DNA of 64,000 bases from Mycolicibacterium mengxianglii (GCF_015710575.1 NZ_CP065373.1:5898396-5962395); one strand, 5' to 3'. Positions 35,468-44,693 are shown, numbered from the stretch's first letter. Notes: generated by a model not told the origin, from the letters alone. Translations and numbers: made by a program.

Positions 35468-35929
35468 TCAGGGTTCAAGCGCGGCAACAAGTTCGAGCTC
35501 CACGCAGGCTCCACCGGGTAACGAAGCCACTCCGATGGCGGTACGCGCGTGCGCACCCACCTGCTCGCCGAATACCGCGACAAGCATCCGGGAGGCCCCG
35601 TCGATGACCGCCGGGTGCGAACCGAAATCTGTTGTTGCCCTTACGTACCCCCGCAGGTGAAGCACGGCTGTCACGGCATCCAGGCCGACTGCGGCGTCGA
35701 TGGCCGCCACCAGATTGAGCGCCGCGTTCTCGGCTTGAACCTGCGCCTGCTCGATCGTGACATCATCGCCCACCACGCCGAGCACACCGGGGTCCGCACC
35801 CCGGCGCGCTGTGGTTCCAGAAACCCAGATCTGATTGCCGCACAACCGGCTCGGCGAGTAGGCACCTTTCGGTGTCGCGGGCTCGGGCAATGTCAGACCC
35901 AACCGCGCGAAGCGCTCCTGCGGCGTCAC
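35468..35929 (-). CDS. RidA-family protein
   Basis: YjgF/YER057c/UK114-family trimeric protein of 153 residues, shorter frames excluded. It includes GAYSPSRLCGNQIWVSGTT, AENAALNLVAAI, VTAVLHLRGYVRATTDF and the C-terminal ASLPGGACVELELVAAL. RidA proteins deaminate reactive enamine/imine intermediates. GTG 35929 overlaps the GntR stop (GTGA), so it is coupled to the regulator. In a pathway through cyclic enamides and amino intermediates such an enzyme would be expected. It is convergent with the SRPBCC gene, one base apart. Confidence 0.85.
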   Translation of the reverse strand: MTPQERFARLGLTLPEPATPKGAYSPSRLCGNQIWVSGTTARRGADPGVLGVVGDDVTIEQAQVQAENAALNLVAAIDAAVGLDAVTAVLHLRGYVRATTDFGSHPAVIDGASRMLVAVFGEQVGAHARTAIGVASLPGGACVELELVAALEP

Positions 35930-36660
35930 AGCTTGGTTGCTTCCTGTTCCTCTTGGCCAAATGCCAGCGTGAGATGCTCCACGGCGTGCGCCCGATGCTG
36001 GTTGTTGAGCAGCACAGCCCGGTCGGTATCGCGCGCCTCGATGGCGTCGACGATCAACAGGTGCTCGGTGTTGACCTGGGTCAGATCCATCAGGTGCGCG
36101 TACAGCGGCCGATAGGCATCGGCGGTGTTCCACAGCTGGTTGACGATGCGTTTCGTGCGCGCCATCTGGCTGTCCTGATAGGTCAGGTGGTGGAACCGCC
36201 GGTTGGCGATACCGACCGCGACAAGATCCTCCACCGCGGCGGCAGCGTCCATTTCAGCCATCGCTTCTCGCATCTCACGGACCGCCGCGTCGGTCATCCG
36301 GGGCATCGCGTCTCGGATCAGTTCTTCTTCCAGAATGTTGCGTAGCCGGAAAACCTCTGTGAGCTCAGCAAGACTCAGCTTGGTCACCCGGTATCCGCTG
36401 TGCGGCACGTAGGTGATGTACTCCTCGGCCTCCAGCGTTTTCAGCGCTTCCCGGATCGGGATCCGGGACACCCCGAACTGCTCGGCGACCGACTCCTGCA
36501 CAATCCAGCTCCCCGGCGGGAGTTTGCCGGTGGTGATGTCTTCTCGCAATGCCTCCGCGACAGCCTGCTGCGCGGTCTTGGGCCGAACGAAATCAGCCCG
36601 CTGACCGGCATTTCGATCGGTGCGCGCGGGTGCGCGTGGAGTGGAGGCTCGCGGTGACAT
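35926..36660 (-). CDS. GntR-family FCD regulator of the catabolic cluster
   Basis: FadR-type regulator, 244 residues from ATG 36660 (AAAGG upstream). ATG 36678 is also in frame and overlaps operator D by one base. The winged helix has LPPGSWIVQESVAEQFGVSRIPIREALKTLEAEEYI. The FCD domain has the metal/ligand positions in RLRNILEEELI, HHLTYQDS and NTEHLLIVDAIEARD. It is the obvious binder of the four TTGGATA palindromes, one of which (site D) controls its own gene. The inducer is unknown. Confidence 0.9.
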   Translation of the reverse strand: MSPRASTPRAPARTDRNAGQRADFVRPKTAQQAVAEALREDITTGKLPPGSWIVQESVAEQFGVSRIPIREALKTLEAEEYITYVPHSGYRVTKLSLAELTEVFRLRNILEEELIRDAMPRMTDAAVREMREAMAEMDAAAAVEDLVAVGIANRRFHHLTYQDSQMARTKRIVNQLWNTADAYRPLYAHLMDLTQVNTEHLLIVDAIEARDTDRAVLLNNQHRAHAVEHLTLAFGQEEQEATKL

Positions 36661-36677
36661 CGGTCCGCCTTTCGACA

Positions 36678-36694
36678 TTGGATACTCTATGCGA
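36678..36694 (-). promoter_or_regulatory. GntR operator/promoter site D (autoregulatory)
   Basis: TTGGATACTCTATGCGA on the plus strand: one intact arm, the other with two mismatches. Read toward the GntR gene it holds TAGAGT (36684-36689) as -10, placing transcription start near 36677. It lies between the leuS stop and the regulator. Confidence 0.7.
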
Positions 36695-36721
36695 TCCGTA
36701 TCGAGTGCGTTTGCCGATCGG

Positions 36722-39637
36722 CTAGACGACCAGGTTGACCAACCGGCCCGGAACCACGATCACCTTCTTGGGTTCCGCACCCGCCAGGAACGCCAGCACC
36801 TTCTCGTCGGCGCGCGCCAGCGACTCCACGGTGGACTTGTCGGCGTCGGCGGGAACCGTGATGCGACCGCGCACCTTGCCGTTGACCTGGACCGGGTACT
36901 CGACCGTGTCTTCGATCAGATAGGCCGGGTCGGCCACCGGGAACGGGCCGTGCGCCAACGAGGTGTCATGGCCGAGCCGCTGCCACAACTCCTCAGCCAG
37001 GTGCGGTGCCAGCGGCGCGACCATGAGCACCAACGGTTCCAGTGCCCCGCGTGCGCTCACCCCCGCCTTGGTGAGGTGGTTGGTGTACTCGATCAGCTTC
37101 GCCGCCGCGGTGTTGTTCCGCAGGTGAACGTAATCGTCGACGACGCCGTCGATGGTGCGGTGCAGGATTCGCAGGGTGGCATCGTCGAGCGCCTCGTGTG
37201 CGGACACCCGGGTGTCGCCGGTGCTCTCATCGACGACCAGGCGCCACACCCGCTGCAGGAACCGGTGCGCGCCGACGACATCCTTGGTCGCCCACGGCCG
37301 GGACGCCTCCAGCGGTCCCATCGACATCTCGTACACCCGCAGGGTGTCGGCGCCGTAGGTCTCGCAGATCTCATCGGGTGAAACGGAGTTCTTCAGGCTC
37401 TTGCCGATCTTGCCGAACTCCTGGTTCACCTCGATCTCACCGTCAGGACCGGGCCAGAAGAACTTCCCGTCCCGCTCGACGACCTCGGCGGCCGGCACAT
37501 AGGAGCCCCGGGAGTCGGTGTAGGCAAATGCCTGGATATACCCCTGGTTGACCAGGCGGCGATACGGCTCGCTGGAGGACACGTGACCGAGATCGAAGAG
37601 CACCTTGTGCCAGAACCGCGAGTACAGCAGATGCAGCACCGCGTGCTCGACGCCGCCGACGTAGAGGTCCACCCCACCCGGGTCCGCAGGGCCGTGTTCA
37701 GCCGGCCGCGGCCCCATCCAGTACGCCTCGTTTTCCTTGGCGCACAACTCATCCGGATTGTGCGGGTCGGTGTAACGCAGCTCGTACCAGGAGCTGCCCG
37801 CCCACTGCGGCATCACGTTGGTGTCGCGGGTGTAAGGCTGCAACCCGTCGCCGAGGTCCAGTTCCACATTGACCCACTCGGTGGCCTTCGCCAGCGGCGG
37901 TGACGGCTCGCTGTCCGCGTCGTCGGGGTCGAACGACACCGGTGCATAATCCGGCACGTCGGGCAGCTCCACGGGCAACGCCGACTCCGGCAGCCCGTGC
38001 GCGCGACCGTCGGCGTCATAGACAATGGGGAACGGCTCACCCCAGTACCGCTGCCGCGCGAAAAGCCAGTCGCGCAGCTTGAATTCGACACGCCCCTGCC
38101 CGCGACCGTCGGCTTCGAGGCGCCGGGTCACCTCGGCTTTGGCATCGGACACGCCCAGACCATTGAGGTAACCCGAGTTGACCAGGGTGCCGTCGCCCGA
38201 ATAGGCGGCCTGCGAGATATCGCCGCCGGCTGGGCTGTCTTCCCCGGGTCGCTCCGCTCCTGCCCGCCGAACCACTTCCACGATGGGCAGCCCGAACTCT
38301 GTGGCGAAGTCCCAGTCGCGCTGGTCGCCGCTGGGCACCGCCATGATGGCACCGGTGCCGTAACCGGCCAGCACATAATCGGCGATGAAGATCGGGACCT
38401 GCGCGCCGTTGACCGGGTTGACGGCGTAACTACCCAGGAACACACCGGTTTTGGTCTTGTTCTCCTGGCGCTCGAGATCGGACTTGGCCGCGATCGCCTT
38501 GCGGTAGGACGCGACGGCGTCCGCCGGGTTGCCCGCATCGTAGGTCCAGCGGGCGTCGGTACCGTCGGGCCAGGATTCGGTGACCAGGGCGTCGACCATT
38601 TCATGCTCGGGCGCCAACACCAGATAGGTGGCGCCGAACAACGTGTCGGGCCGGGTGGTGAACACGCCGATGTCTCCGGCCGGAGAGTCGAACAGCACCG
38701 ACGCACCGACGGAGCGGCCGATCCAGTTGCGCTGCATCGCTTTGACCTTGTCCGGCCAATCCAGCACCTCGAGGTCGTCGAGCAGTCGATCCGAATAGGC
38801 GGTGATGCGCATCATCCACTGGCGCAGGCGTTTACGGAACACCGGGAAGTTGCCGCGGTCGCTGCGGCCGTCGGAGGTGACTTCTTCGTTGGCCAGGACG
38901 GTGCCCAGGCCGGGGCACCAGTTGACCACCGAATCGGCGCGGTAGACCAACCGGTGGCCGTCGATCACGTCGGCGCGGTCACCGTCGGATAGCGCCGACC
39001 ACTCCCGGCCGTTATCTAGAGTTCTTGTCCCGGAATCGAATTCCGCAATCAGTTCATCGATGCGGCGGGCCCGGCCCAGTGCGGTGTCGAACCAGGAGTT
39101 GTAGATCTGCAAGAAGATCCACTGCGTCCACTTGTAGAAGTCGACGTCAGTGGTGGAGAAGCTGCGCCGCGAGTCGTGGCCCAGGCCGAGGCGACCGAGC
39201 TGGCGCTTGAAGTTGACGATGTTGGCTTCGGTGCGGGTGCGCGGGTGGGTGCCCGTCTGCACGGCGTACTGCTCGGCGGGCAACCCGAACGCGTCGAAGC
39301 CCAGCGCATGCAGCACATTGCGGCCCTGCATCCGGTAGTACCGCGCGTACACATCGGTGGCGATGTAGCCCAGCGGGTGGCCGACGTGCAGACCCTCACC
39401 CGAAGGGTAGGGGAACATGTCCTGGACGAACATCTTGTCCGCAGGCACCGATGCGCCGTCCGACGGCGCCAGCGGCCCCACCGGGTTCGGGACGTGGAAC
39501 GTCCCGTGCCGCTCCCAGCTCTCCTGCCAGGTCTGCTCGATCCGACCCGCCAGGTCCGCCGAGTAGCGGAACGCGGGCGCGTCGGACTCTGCGGCAGTAA
39601 CTGCCGCAACAGGGCCTGAGGTCGGGGATTCGGTCAC
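36722..39637 (-). CDS. leuS: Leucyl-tRNA synthetase
   Basis: Class I aminoacyl-tRNA synthetase charging tRNA-Leu, 971 residues from GTG 39637, close to the 969 I recall for M. tuberculosis, whose protein also starts with TESPT. The HIGH-type motif is [16 protein letters not shown], and the KMSKS equivalent is GKSLKNS. The connective editing domain contains [19 protein letters not shown]. The frame stays open far upstream to 40126, but a -10 hexamer TACCCT at 39644-39649 lies six bases from the GTG, so a leaderless start is favoured. Confidence 0.97.
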   Translation of the reverse strand: MTESPTSGPVAAVTAAESDAPAFRYSADLAGRIEQTWQESWERHGTFHVPNPVGPLAPSDGASVPADKMFVQDMFPYPSGEGLHVGHPLGYIATDVYARYYRMQGRNVLHALGFDAFGLPAEQYAVQTGTHPRTRTEANIVNFKRQLGRLGLGHDSRRSFSTTDVDFYKWTQWIFLQIYNSWFDTALGRARRIDELIAEFDSGTRTLDNGREWSALSDGDRADVIDGHRLVYRADSVVNWCPGLGTVLANEEVTSDGRSDRGNFPVFRKRLRQWMMRITAYSDRLLDDLEVLDWPDKVKAMQRNWIGRSVGASVLFDSPAGDIGVFTTRPDTLFGATYLVLAPEHEMVDALVTESWPDGTDARWTYDAGNPADAVASYRKAIAAKSDLERQENKTKTGVFLGSYAVNPVNGAQVPIFIADYVLAGYGTGAIMAVPSGDQRDWDFATEFGLPIVEVVRRAGAERPGEDSPAGGDISQAAYSGDGTLVNSGYLNGLGVSDAKAEVTRRLEADGRGQGRVEFKLRDWLFARQRYWGEPFPIVYDADGRAHGLPESALPVELPDVPDYAPVSFDPDDADSEPSPPLAKATEWVNVELDLGDGLQPYTRDTNVMPQWAGSSWYELRYTDPHNPDELCAKENEAYWMGPRPAEHGPADPGGVDLYVGGVEHAVLHLLYSRFWHKVLFDLGHVSSSEPYRRLVNQGYIQAFAYTDSRGSYVPAAEVVERDGKFFWPGPDGEIEVNQEFGKIGKSLKNSVSPDEICETYGADTLRVYEMSMGPLEASRPWATKDVVGAHRFLQRVWRLVVDESTGDTRVSAHEALDDATLRILHRTIDGVVDDYVHLRNNTAAAKLIEYTNHLTKAGVSARGALEPLVLMVAPLAPHLAEELWQRLGHDTSLAHGPFPVADPAYLIEDTVEYPVQVNGKVRGRITVPADADKSTVESLARADEKVLAFLAGAEPKKVIVVPGRLVNLVV

Positions 39638-39643
39638 GCTCAC

Positions 39644-39649
39644 AGGGTA
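39644..39649 (-). promoter_or_regulatory. leuS: leuS -10 element for a leaderless transcript
   Basis: TACCCT on the minus strand, six bases before GTG 39637. Leaderless GTG starts are frequent in mycobacteria. The remaining leuS-mtc28 spacer (39650-39880) holds the mtc28 ribosome binding site (GAAAGGA); nothing else was recognised in it. Confidence 0.5.
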
Positions 39650-39880
39650 TAAGGGCAAGTCCGAGGGCCAAAAACAGCTGCCGACCGCAGCAGCGCGGTC
39701 ACGGGTTCGTCTCGGTTGCGTTGCAGGGCTATCAGCACTTGATTCCAGCTCGATCCCAGCTTCCACCTGACCTGGAGAACGCCCCTCGATCGTGGTTACA
39801 GTCGCCCTCTGACCTCCGTAGGCGGGCTTGAATCCCAAGCGCCGCACCGCCAGATCTGGAGCTGAAAGGAACGACTGACC

Positions 39881-40783
39881 ATGTTTGACAGAGTCGCCGA
39901 CCGGCCCCCTGGCCTGCGGATACTGGTGAGTGGTGTGGCCGCGGGCATCGTCGGGATGATCGGTCTCGCCGGCGGAACCGCTTCGGCTGAGCCCGCGCTG
40001 CCCCTGCCGCCGGCCCCCACGCCCGTCGCCGAGAGCGTCATCGTGCAACAGGCCGGCGTCACCCCGGTCCCGGCCGGTGTGCCCGTACAGCCGCCGGCCG
40101 CGGCGACGGTCAATCTCACACCCCAACCCCAGCTCGCCCCCTCACTGCCGACAGCCGCCGGCCCCGCGGTGACCGCACCCGTTGCCCCGGCTCTGGTTCC
40201 CGCCACCTCCGGGACCATCAAGGAGTTCCTCGCCGGCAAGGGCGTCACCCTCGAGCCACAGGACCCGCGCACCTTCAGTGCGCTGCACATCACCTTGCCG
40301 ATGCCGCGAGGGTGGTCGCAGGTTCCCGACCCGAACGTGCCGGATGCGTTCGCGGTGATCGCGGACCGGGTCGGCGGGGACGGCCTCTACACGTCCAACG
40401 CCCAAGTGATCGTCTACAAGCTGGCCGGCGGTGACTTCGACGCCACGGAAGCCATCACCCACGGCTTCATCGACAGTCAGCAGCTGGCCAACTGGCAGTC
40501 CACCGACGCGTCGCTGGCGTCGTACGGCGGCTTTCCCTCGTCACTCATCGAGGGCGCCTACCGGCAGAACGACATGATGCTCAACACCTCACGTCGCCAT
40601 GTGCTGGCCAGCTCCGGACCCGACAAGTACCTGGTGAGCCTGTCGGTGACCACCGCCGTCAACCAGGCGATCGCCGCAGCCGACGCCACCGATGCCATCG
40701 TCAACGGTTTCCGGGTGACCGGGCCGGCTCCCGCCGCACCCGCCGCCGCTCCACTGCCGGCACCGGCGGCGCCGCCCGCCTAG
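39881..40783 (+). CDS. mtc28: Secreted proline-rich antigen Mtc28 homologue
   Basis: Secreted protein of 300 residues. A signal sequence ([25 protein letters not shown]) is followed by a proline/alanine-rich region (about 35-110), then an LpqN/LpqT-type domain ([42 protein letters not shown] onward) and a short A/P tail. It matches the 28-kDa proline-rich antigen encoded beside leuS in M. tuberculosis. Function unknown; LpqN/LpqT proteins are proposed to act in cell-envelope assembly. GAAAGGA lies upstream of ATG 39881. Confidence 0.88.
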   Translation: MFDRVADRPPGLRILVSGVAAGIVGMIGLAGGTASAEPALPLPPAPTPVAESVIVQQAGVTPVPAGVPVQPPAAATVNLTPQPQLAPSLPTAAGPAVTAPVAPALVPATSGTIKEFLAGKGVTLEPQDPRTFSALHITLPMPRGWSQVPDPNVPDAFAVIADRVGGDGLYTSNAQVIVYKLAGGDFDATEAITHGFIDSQQLANWQSTDASLASYGGFPSSLIEGAYRQNDMMLNTSRRHVLASSGPDKYLVSLSVTTAVNQAIAAADATDAIVNGFRVTGPAPAAPAAAPLPAPAAPPA

Positions 40784-40826
40784 AGCAGTTTTTTGGCTGG
40801 GCGCGTTCACCTCGTAAGGTGAGCCC

Positions 40827-41186
40827 ATGCTGATTGCCGGTGTGGTGTGCCTGTGCGCAGCGGTTGCCGCGGCAGGTTCTGGAGTGTGGACCCTCACCCG
40901 GCCGCGGTCGGCGGACCTGACCCACCAGGTGCTGCGTGCCGTCGCGCCGGTGCAGTTGGCCGTCGCGGTCATGCTCGGTGCCGGCGGTGTCGTCGCACTG
41001 GCCGCGCCGGCGCGGACCGGCCTCGTGGTGATGATTGTCTGCGTGATCGGCGCGCTGGCCACCGTCGCTGCCGGGTCGTGGCAGGGCGCCCGGTTCGCTA
41101 CCCGGCCACAACCGGCCGCCGACTGCGCATCCAGCTGCGGCTCGTGCACGTTGTCGTGCGCCAGCGGATCGCCACTGACGAACTGA
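40827..41186 (+). CDS. Small membrane protein with cysteine-rich tail (Rv0039c homologue)
   Basis: Protein of 119 residues with three hydrophobic stretches (LIAGVVCLCAAVAAAGSGVW, VQLAVAVMLGAGGVVALAA, LVVMIVCVIGALATVAAG). It ends in a hydrophilic tail with CASSCGSCTLSC, a C-x3-C-x2-C-x3-C arrangement. The M. tuberculosis homologue also has a Cys-rich tail. It is 43 bases after mtc28 and ends just before the convergent yqgE. Function unknown; the tail could bind a metal or form disulfides. Confidence 0.78.
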   Translation: MLIAGVVCLCAAVAAAGSGVWTLTRPRSADLTHQVLRAVAPVQLAVAVMLGAGGVVALAAPARTGLVVMIVCVIGALATVAAGSWQGARFATRPQPAADCASSCGSCTLSCASGSPLTN

Positions 41187-41187
41187 C

Positions 41188-41805
41188 TCAGTTGCGGCTC
41201 ACGTCGATGGGATGGGTGGCCAGCAGCGACAACGGCATCGGCTGACGGCGCAACACCCGCGCCCACAAGTCCACCCGCTGCTCCACCAGAACATCAGTTG
41301 GCAACGCGGACAACACAATCCAGTCGTTGCGTTCGATCTCGCCCTCGAGCTGGCCGATGGTCCAGCCCGAGTAACCGGCGAAGATCCGCACACCTTCGAT
41401 CACCGGAGCCAGCGCGTCGGGATCGGCGTCCAGGTCGACCATCACCATGCGCCCGGCGACGTGCCGCAAACCCGGCACCCCCTGAGCGTCCACGCCCACG
41501 CGTAGCGTCCCCAGGCACAGCGCGGAATCCCGCTTGACCGGCCCACCGATGAACATCGTCTTCGGTTTGGCGGCCAGCTTCGCCCACTGCGGCAACACGT
41601 TGTAGACCGCCGTCTCACTCGGCCGGTTCAGCACCACCCCCAGCGTTCCGCCGTCATTGTGCTCGACGACGTAGATGACACTGCGGCGGAACGTGGGCTC
41701 CAGCAGATCGGTGTTGGCCAGCAGCAGCGTTCCCGCGCGCACCCGATGGGCCGCGGGTGCGACAAAATCCTCGGGGTCTTCCGACTGAGCCACGCCCTCC
41801 ATCAT
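41188..41805 (-). CDS. YqgE/DUF179 family protein (Rv0038 homologue)
   Basis: Conserved protein of 205 residues of unknown function. Family signature segments are AGTLLLANTDLLEPTFRRSVIYVVEHNDGGTLGVVLNRPSE and FIGGPVKRDSALCLG, with YSGWTIGQLEGEIERNDW near the C-terminus. The start is taken as ATG 41805 (ATG 41802 is equally possible); the frame continues upstream into the MFS promoter region, which is unlikely to be translated. Confidence 0.87.
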   Translation of the reverse strand: MMEGVAQSEDPEDFVAPAAHRVRAGTLLLANTDLLEPTFRRSVIYVVEHNDGGTLGVVLNRPSETAVYNVLPQWAKLAAKPKTMFIGGPVKRDSALCLGTLRVGVDAQGVPGLRHVAGRMVMVDLDADPDALAPVIEGVRIFAGYSGWTIGQLEGEIERNDWIVLSALPTDVLVEQRVDLWARVLRRQPMPLSLLATHPIDVSRN

Positions 41806-41936
41806 GGCACCGTCACACCGCTGACGTGGCGAACCACCTCGGCGTGACGGCATATTTGTAGGCTGGGGCTCCAACCGCAGCCCGATCGGCGGCATTCGCA
41901 ACCGTGCCCGGAAACACAGTGGAAGAAGGTTCATCG

Positions 41937-43214
41937 GTGGACGCGCGTGCCTCGCTGGCCTTGTGGCGCGCGGTGCGCAGCCTGCCGCAGTTCGGCCGAC
42001 TGCTGCAGATGCGGCTGGCGAGCCAGTTCGGTGACGGGCTGTTTCAGGCCGCTCTGGCCGGCGCGCTGCTGTTCAACCCGGACCGCGCCGCGAACGCCCT
42101 GGCCGTCGCAGGTGCTTTTGCGGTCCTGTTCCTGCCCTACTCGTTGCTGGGGCCATTTGCCGGAGCACTGCTGGACCGCTGGGACCGGCGGGTGGTGCTG
42201 GTGGGCGCCAACCTGGGCCGCATGCTGCTCATCGTCGGCGTCGGGGTGCTGTTGTCGGTGGGCGCCGGCGACCTGCCGATCCTGTGCGGCGCGCTGATCG
42301 TCAACGGCTTCACCCGGTTCGTGGCCTCCGGCCTGTCCGCGGCACTGCCACACGTGGTGCCCCGGGCCCAGGTGGTGACGATGAACTCGGTCGCCACCGC
42401 CGCTGGTGCCGCCGCGACGTTCCTGGGCGCCGCCTTCATGTTGCTGCCGCGCTGGTGGATCGGTGCCAATGACACCGGCTCCGCGGCCGTCATCTTCATG
42501 GTGGTGGTGCCGGTGGGACTGGCACTGATACTGGCGCTGCGTTTCCCGGCCCGGGTGCTGGGACCCGACGACACCGTGCGGGCGATCCACGGCTCGGCGT
42601 TGTACGCGGTGTCCACCGGCTGGGTGCACGGGTTCCGCACCGTGTCGGCGGTGCCGTCGGTGGCGGCGACGCTGACCGCCCTGGCCGCCCACCGCATGGT
42701 GTTCGGCATCAACACCCTGCTGGTGCTGGTGATCGTCCGCCACACCGACATCCCGTCGGTCGAGGTCGCCGGCCTGGGCAGCGCGGCGATCTTCGTCGTG
42801 GCAACCGGCTGCGGCTCTTTCCTGGCCACCGTGATCACTCCGGCGGCCGTCAAGCGCTGGGGGCGGTTCAGAACCACCAACGGTTCCCTCATCTGTGGGG
42901 CGGTGATCCAGCTTGCGGGGGTGGGCCTGCACCTGCCGGTGATGGTCGGCTGCGGTTTCCTGCTCGGCGCCCTCGGGCAGGTCGTCAAGCTGTGCGCCGA
43001 CTCGGCCATGCAGATCGACGTCGACGACGCCCTGCGCGGGCATGTGTTCGCGGTCCAGGATTCGCTGTTCTGGGTGTCCTTCATCGCGGCGATCACCCTG
43101 GCGGCGGTTGTCATTCCCGCTGACGGTGACTCCCCCGGTCTGGTGGTGGCGGGCTCGGTGATCTACGTGCTGGGGACCGTCGCGCACATGCTCGTCGGAC
43201 GCGAACGGGGCTGA
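41937..43214 (+). CDS. MFS-type membrane transporter (Rv0037c homologue)
   Basis: Major-facilitator-like protein of 425 residues with about twelve spans, for example [30 protein letters not shown] with the G-x3-D-R-x-x-R-R loop between spans 2 and 3. GTG 41937 follows AAGAAGG with a 7-base spacer; an in-frame GTG at 41904 is less well placed. Substrate unknown. The stop is two bases before the next gene, so the two are probably cotranscribed. Confidence 0.85.
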   Translation: MDARASLALWRAVRSLPQFGRLLQMRLASQFGDGLFQAALAGALLFNPDRAANALAVAGAFAVLFLPYSLLGPFAGALLDRWDRRVVLVGANLGRMLLIVGVGVLLSVGAGDLPILCGALIVNGFTRFVASGLSAALPHVVPRAQVVTMNSVATAAGAAATFLGAAFMLLPRWWIGANDTGSAAVIFMVVVPVGLALILALRFPARVLGPDDTVRAIHGSALYAVSTGWVHGFRTVSAVPSVAATLTALAAHRMVFGINTLLVLVIVRHTDIPSVEVAGLGSAAIFVVATGCGSFLATVITPAAVKRWGRFRTTNGSLICGAVIQLAGVGLHLPVMVGCGFLLGALGQVVKLCADSAMQIDVDDALRGHVFAVQDSLFWVSFIAAITLAAVVIPADGDSPGLVVAGSVIYVLGTVAHMLVGRERG

Positions 43215-43216
43215 CG

Positions 43217-43990
43217 ATGACCGACGCGGGTCCGCTGATCGCCGAGTTGGTTGCCGAAAGCGATGATCTCGACGCGCTGGTCGCCGAGCTGCCGGCAGAT
43301 CAGTGGGCGGCCGCAACCCCTGCCCCGGGCTGGGACATCGCCCACCAGATCGCCCACCTGTTGTGGACCGACCGGGTTTCGCTGCTGTCGGTCACCGACG
43401 AGCCCGGGTTCGCCGAGGTGCTAGCCGCCGCCGATGCCGACCCGCGCGGCTTTGTGAACCGGGGTGCCGCCGACCTGGCGATGCTGGCGCCCGCAGAGTT
43501 GTTGTCGGCGTGGCGGACTACGCGCACAGCGCTGCATGCCGCCCTGCGGACGGTGCCTGATGGCCGCAAGCTGGCCTGGTTCGGACCCCCGATGAGTGCG
43601 CCCTCGATGGCGACGGCCCGGCTGATGGAGACCTGGGCGCACGGCCTTGATGTCGCCGATGCGCTCGGTGTGCGCCGGATGCCAACATCGCGGCTGCGGT
43701 CGATCGCCCACCTCGGCGTGCGTACCCGCGACTTCGCGTTCAGGGTGCACGGCCTGCCGCCGCCGGCCGAGACGTTTCACGTGGAACTACGCGGGCCCGA
43801 CGGGCAGAAGTGGGAGTGGGGCCCGGGCGATGCGACACAGCGGGTGACGGGGGCGGCTGAGGACTTCTGTTTGCTGGTGACGCAGCGACGGCCTCCTGCT
43901 GAACTGGATGTGACGGCCGTGGGGGTTGATGCTGAGCGCTGGCTGTCGATTGCGCAGGCGTTCGCGGGCCCGCCCGGCGTGGGCCGATGA
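43217..43990 (+). CDS. TIGR03084/DinB-like, mycothiol-dependent-type protein (Rv0036c homologue)
   Basis: Protein of 257 residues with an N-terminal maleylpyruvate-isomerase/DinB-type helical bundle ([29 protein letters not shown]; His residues in DIAHQIAHL may bind metal). The C-terminal part has [34 protein letters not shown]. The family is thought to use mycothiol, but the reaction is unknown. Its last four codons and stop form the start of a 40-base sequence repeated 52 bases downstream. Confidence 0.83.
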   Translation: MTDAGPLIAELVAESDDLDALVAELPADQWAAATPAPGWDIAHQIAHLLWTDRVSLLSVTDEPGFAEVLAAADADPRGFVNRGAADLAMLAPAELLSAWRTTRTALHAALRTVPDGRKLAWFGPPMSAPSMATARLMETWAHGLDVADALGVRRMPTSRLRSIAHLGVRTRDFAFRVHGLPPPAETFHVELRGPDGQKWEWGPGDATQRVTGAAEDFCLLVTQRRPPAELDVTAVGVDAERWLSIAQAFAGPPGVGR

Positions 43991-44070
43991 GCGCTTGCGC
44001 GAAGAGGACCCACGCCGCACCAACCTGAGCGTGGGCCGATGAGCGCCTGCGCGAAGAGGCGCCACGCCGC
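43979..44070 (+). repeat. Tandem 40-base direct repeat covering a gene end
   Basis: Copy 1 at 43979-44018 includes the last codons and TGA of the preceding gene; copy 2 at 44031-44070. They differ at three positions (37 of 40 identical) and share GTGGGCCGATGAGCGC and TGCGCGAAGAGG. Offset 52 bases. Copy 2 is non-coding. Confidence 0.85.
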
Positions 44071-44131
44071 GAACGTGCGCAGACCACGGGATGTGCCCGG
44101 CGAGTGGGCCGGGGACACGCACGCTCGGCGA

Positions 44132-44157
44132 GGGTTGGGGTTGGGGTTGGGGTTGGG
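44132..44157 (+). repeat. Telomere-like (GGGGTT)n tract, potential G-quadruplex
   Basis: Five G-runs (3, 4, 4, 4 and 3 G) separated by TT each, directly abutting the stop codon (44158-44160) of the minus-strand calcium-repeat gene. The spacing fits an intramolecular G-quadruplex on the plus strand. Confidence 0.85.
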
Positions 44158-44676
44158 TCAGAGGGCGGCGGCGTCGTCGGCCGTACCGTCGCCGTCGGTG
44201 TCCACCAGCTTGACGTCCCAGCGGCCGTCGCCGTCGGTGTCGACGTAGCCGCTGCGGTATCCCCCGCCCTCGTCCGCGCTGAGCACGCGGTCGGCGCTGC
44301 CGTCACCATCGCTGTCCAGGAGCCGGTCATCGGCGGCCCCGTCACCGTCGAAGTCCACGTCCGGCCCGCCGGTGTGTTCCATGCCGTCAAGGCTCAGCCA
44401 GCGCAACGGCCCACCACGGCTAGCGAGGCCGTCGGCGGGTACCGCCCAGGTACCGGTGCCGTCATCGGTGAACCAGGCGCTGCCGCCGTCGAGATCGAGT
44501 ACGGCATGCTCGGCGATGCCGTCGCCGTCCAGATCTGCCAGCGCGTCGTCGCGCAGTCCGTCCCCGTCGAAATCCAGCGCCACCCCGTCGAGCACGCCGT
44601 CACCATCGGTGTCGATATCAGGGACCGCTGACCACATCGAGGCGGTGCCGTCTGCGGCACCCATGCAATAGTCCAT
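44158..44676 (-). CDS. Calcium-binding-repeat protein (Rv3906c homologue)
   Basis: Acidic protein of 172 residues made largely of D-x-D-G-D-G loops: DTDGDGVLDG, DFDGDGLRDD, DLDGDGIAEH, DFDGDGAADD, DSDGDGSADR, DTDGDGRWDV and DTDGDGTADD, arranged as EF-hand/thrombospondin-type-3-like calcium loops. No signal sequence is visible. ATG 44676 is chosen; ATG 44664 is possible, and an upstream extension would overlap cca. It lies 17 bases downstream of cca in the same direction. In M. tuberculosis the homologue borders esxF; here it borders an unrelated region. Function unknown. Confidence 0.78.
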   Translation of the reverse strand: MDYCMGAADGTASMWSAVPDIDTDGDGVLDGVALDFDGDGLRDDALADLDGDGIAEHAVLDLDGGSAWFTDDGTGTWAVPADGLASRGGPLRWLSLDGMEHTGGPDVDFDGDGAADDRLLDSDGDGSADRVLSADEGGGYRSGYVDTDGDGRWDVKLVDTDGDGTADDAAAL

Positions 44677-44693
44677 AACCGTCAGACGGTGAA

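Noticed and set aside
33789..35929. Rut-type pyrimidine degradation (LLM plus RidA resembling RutA/RutC)
   Set aside because: The LLM protein looks F420-type rather than RutA, and no other Rut gene is present; the enamidase and glutaryl-CoA enzymes fit a pyridine acid better.
44132..44157. A true telomere or linear chromosome end
   Set aside because: The tract is short, internal and flanked by conserved chromosomal genes on both sides.
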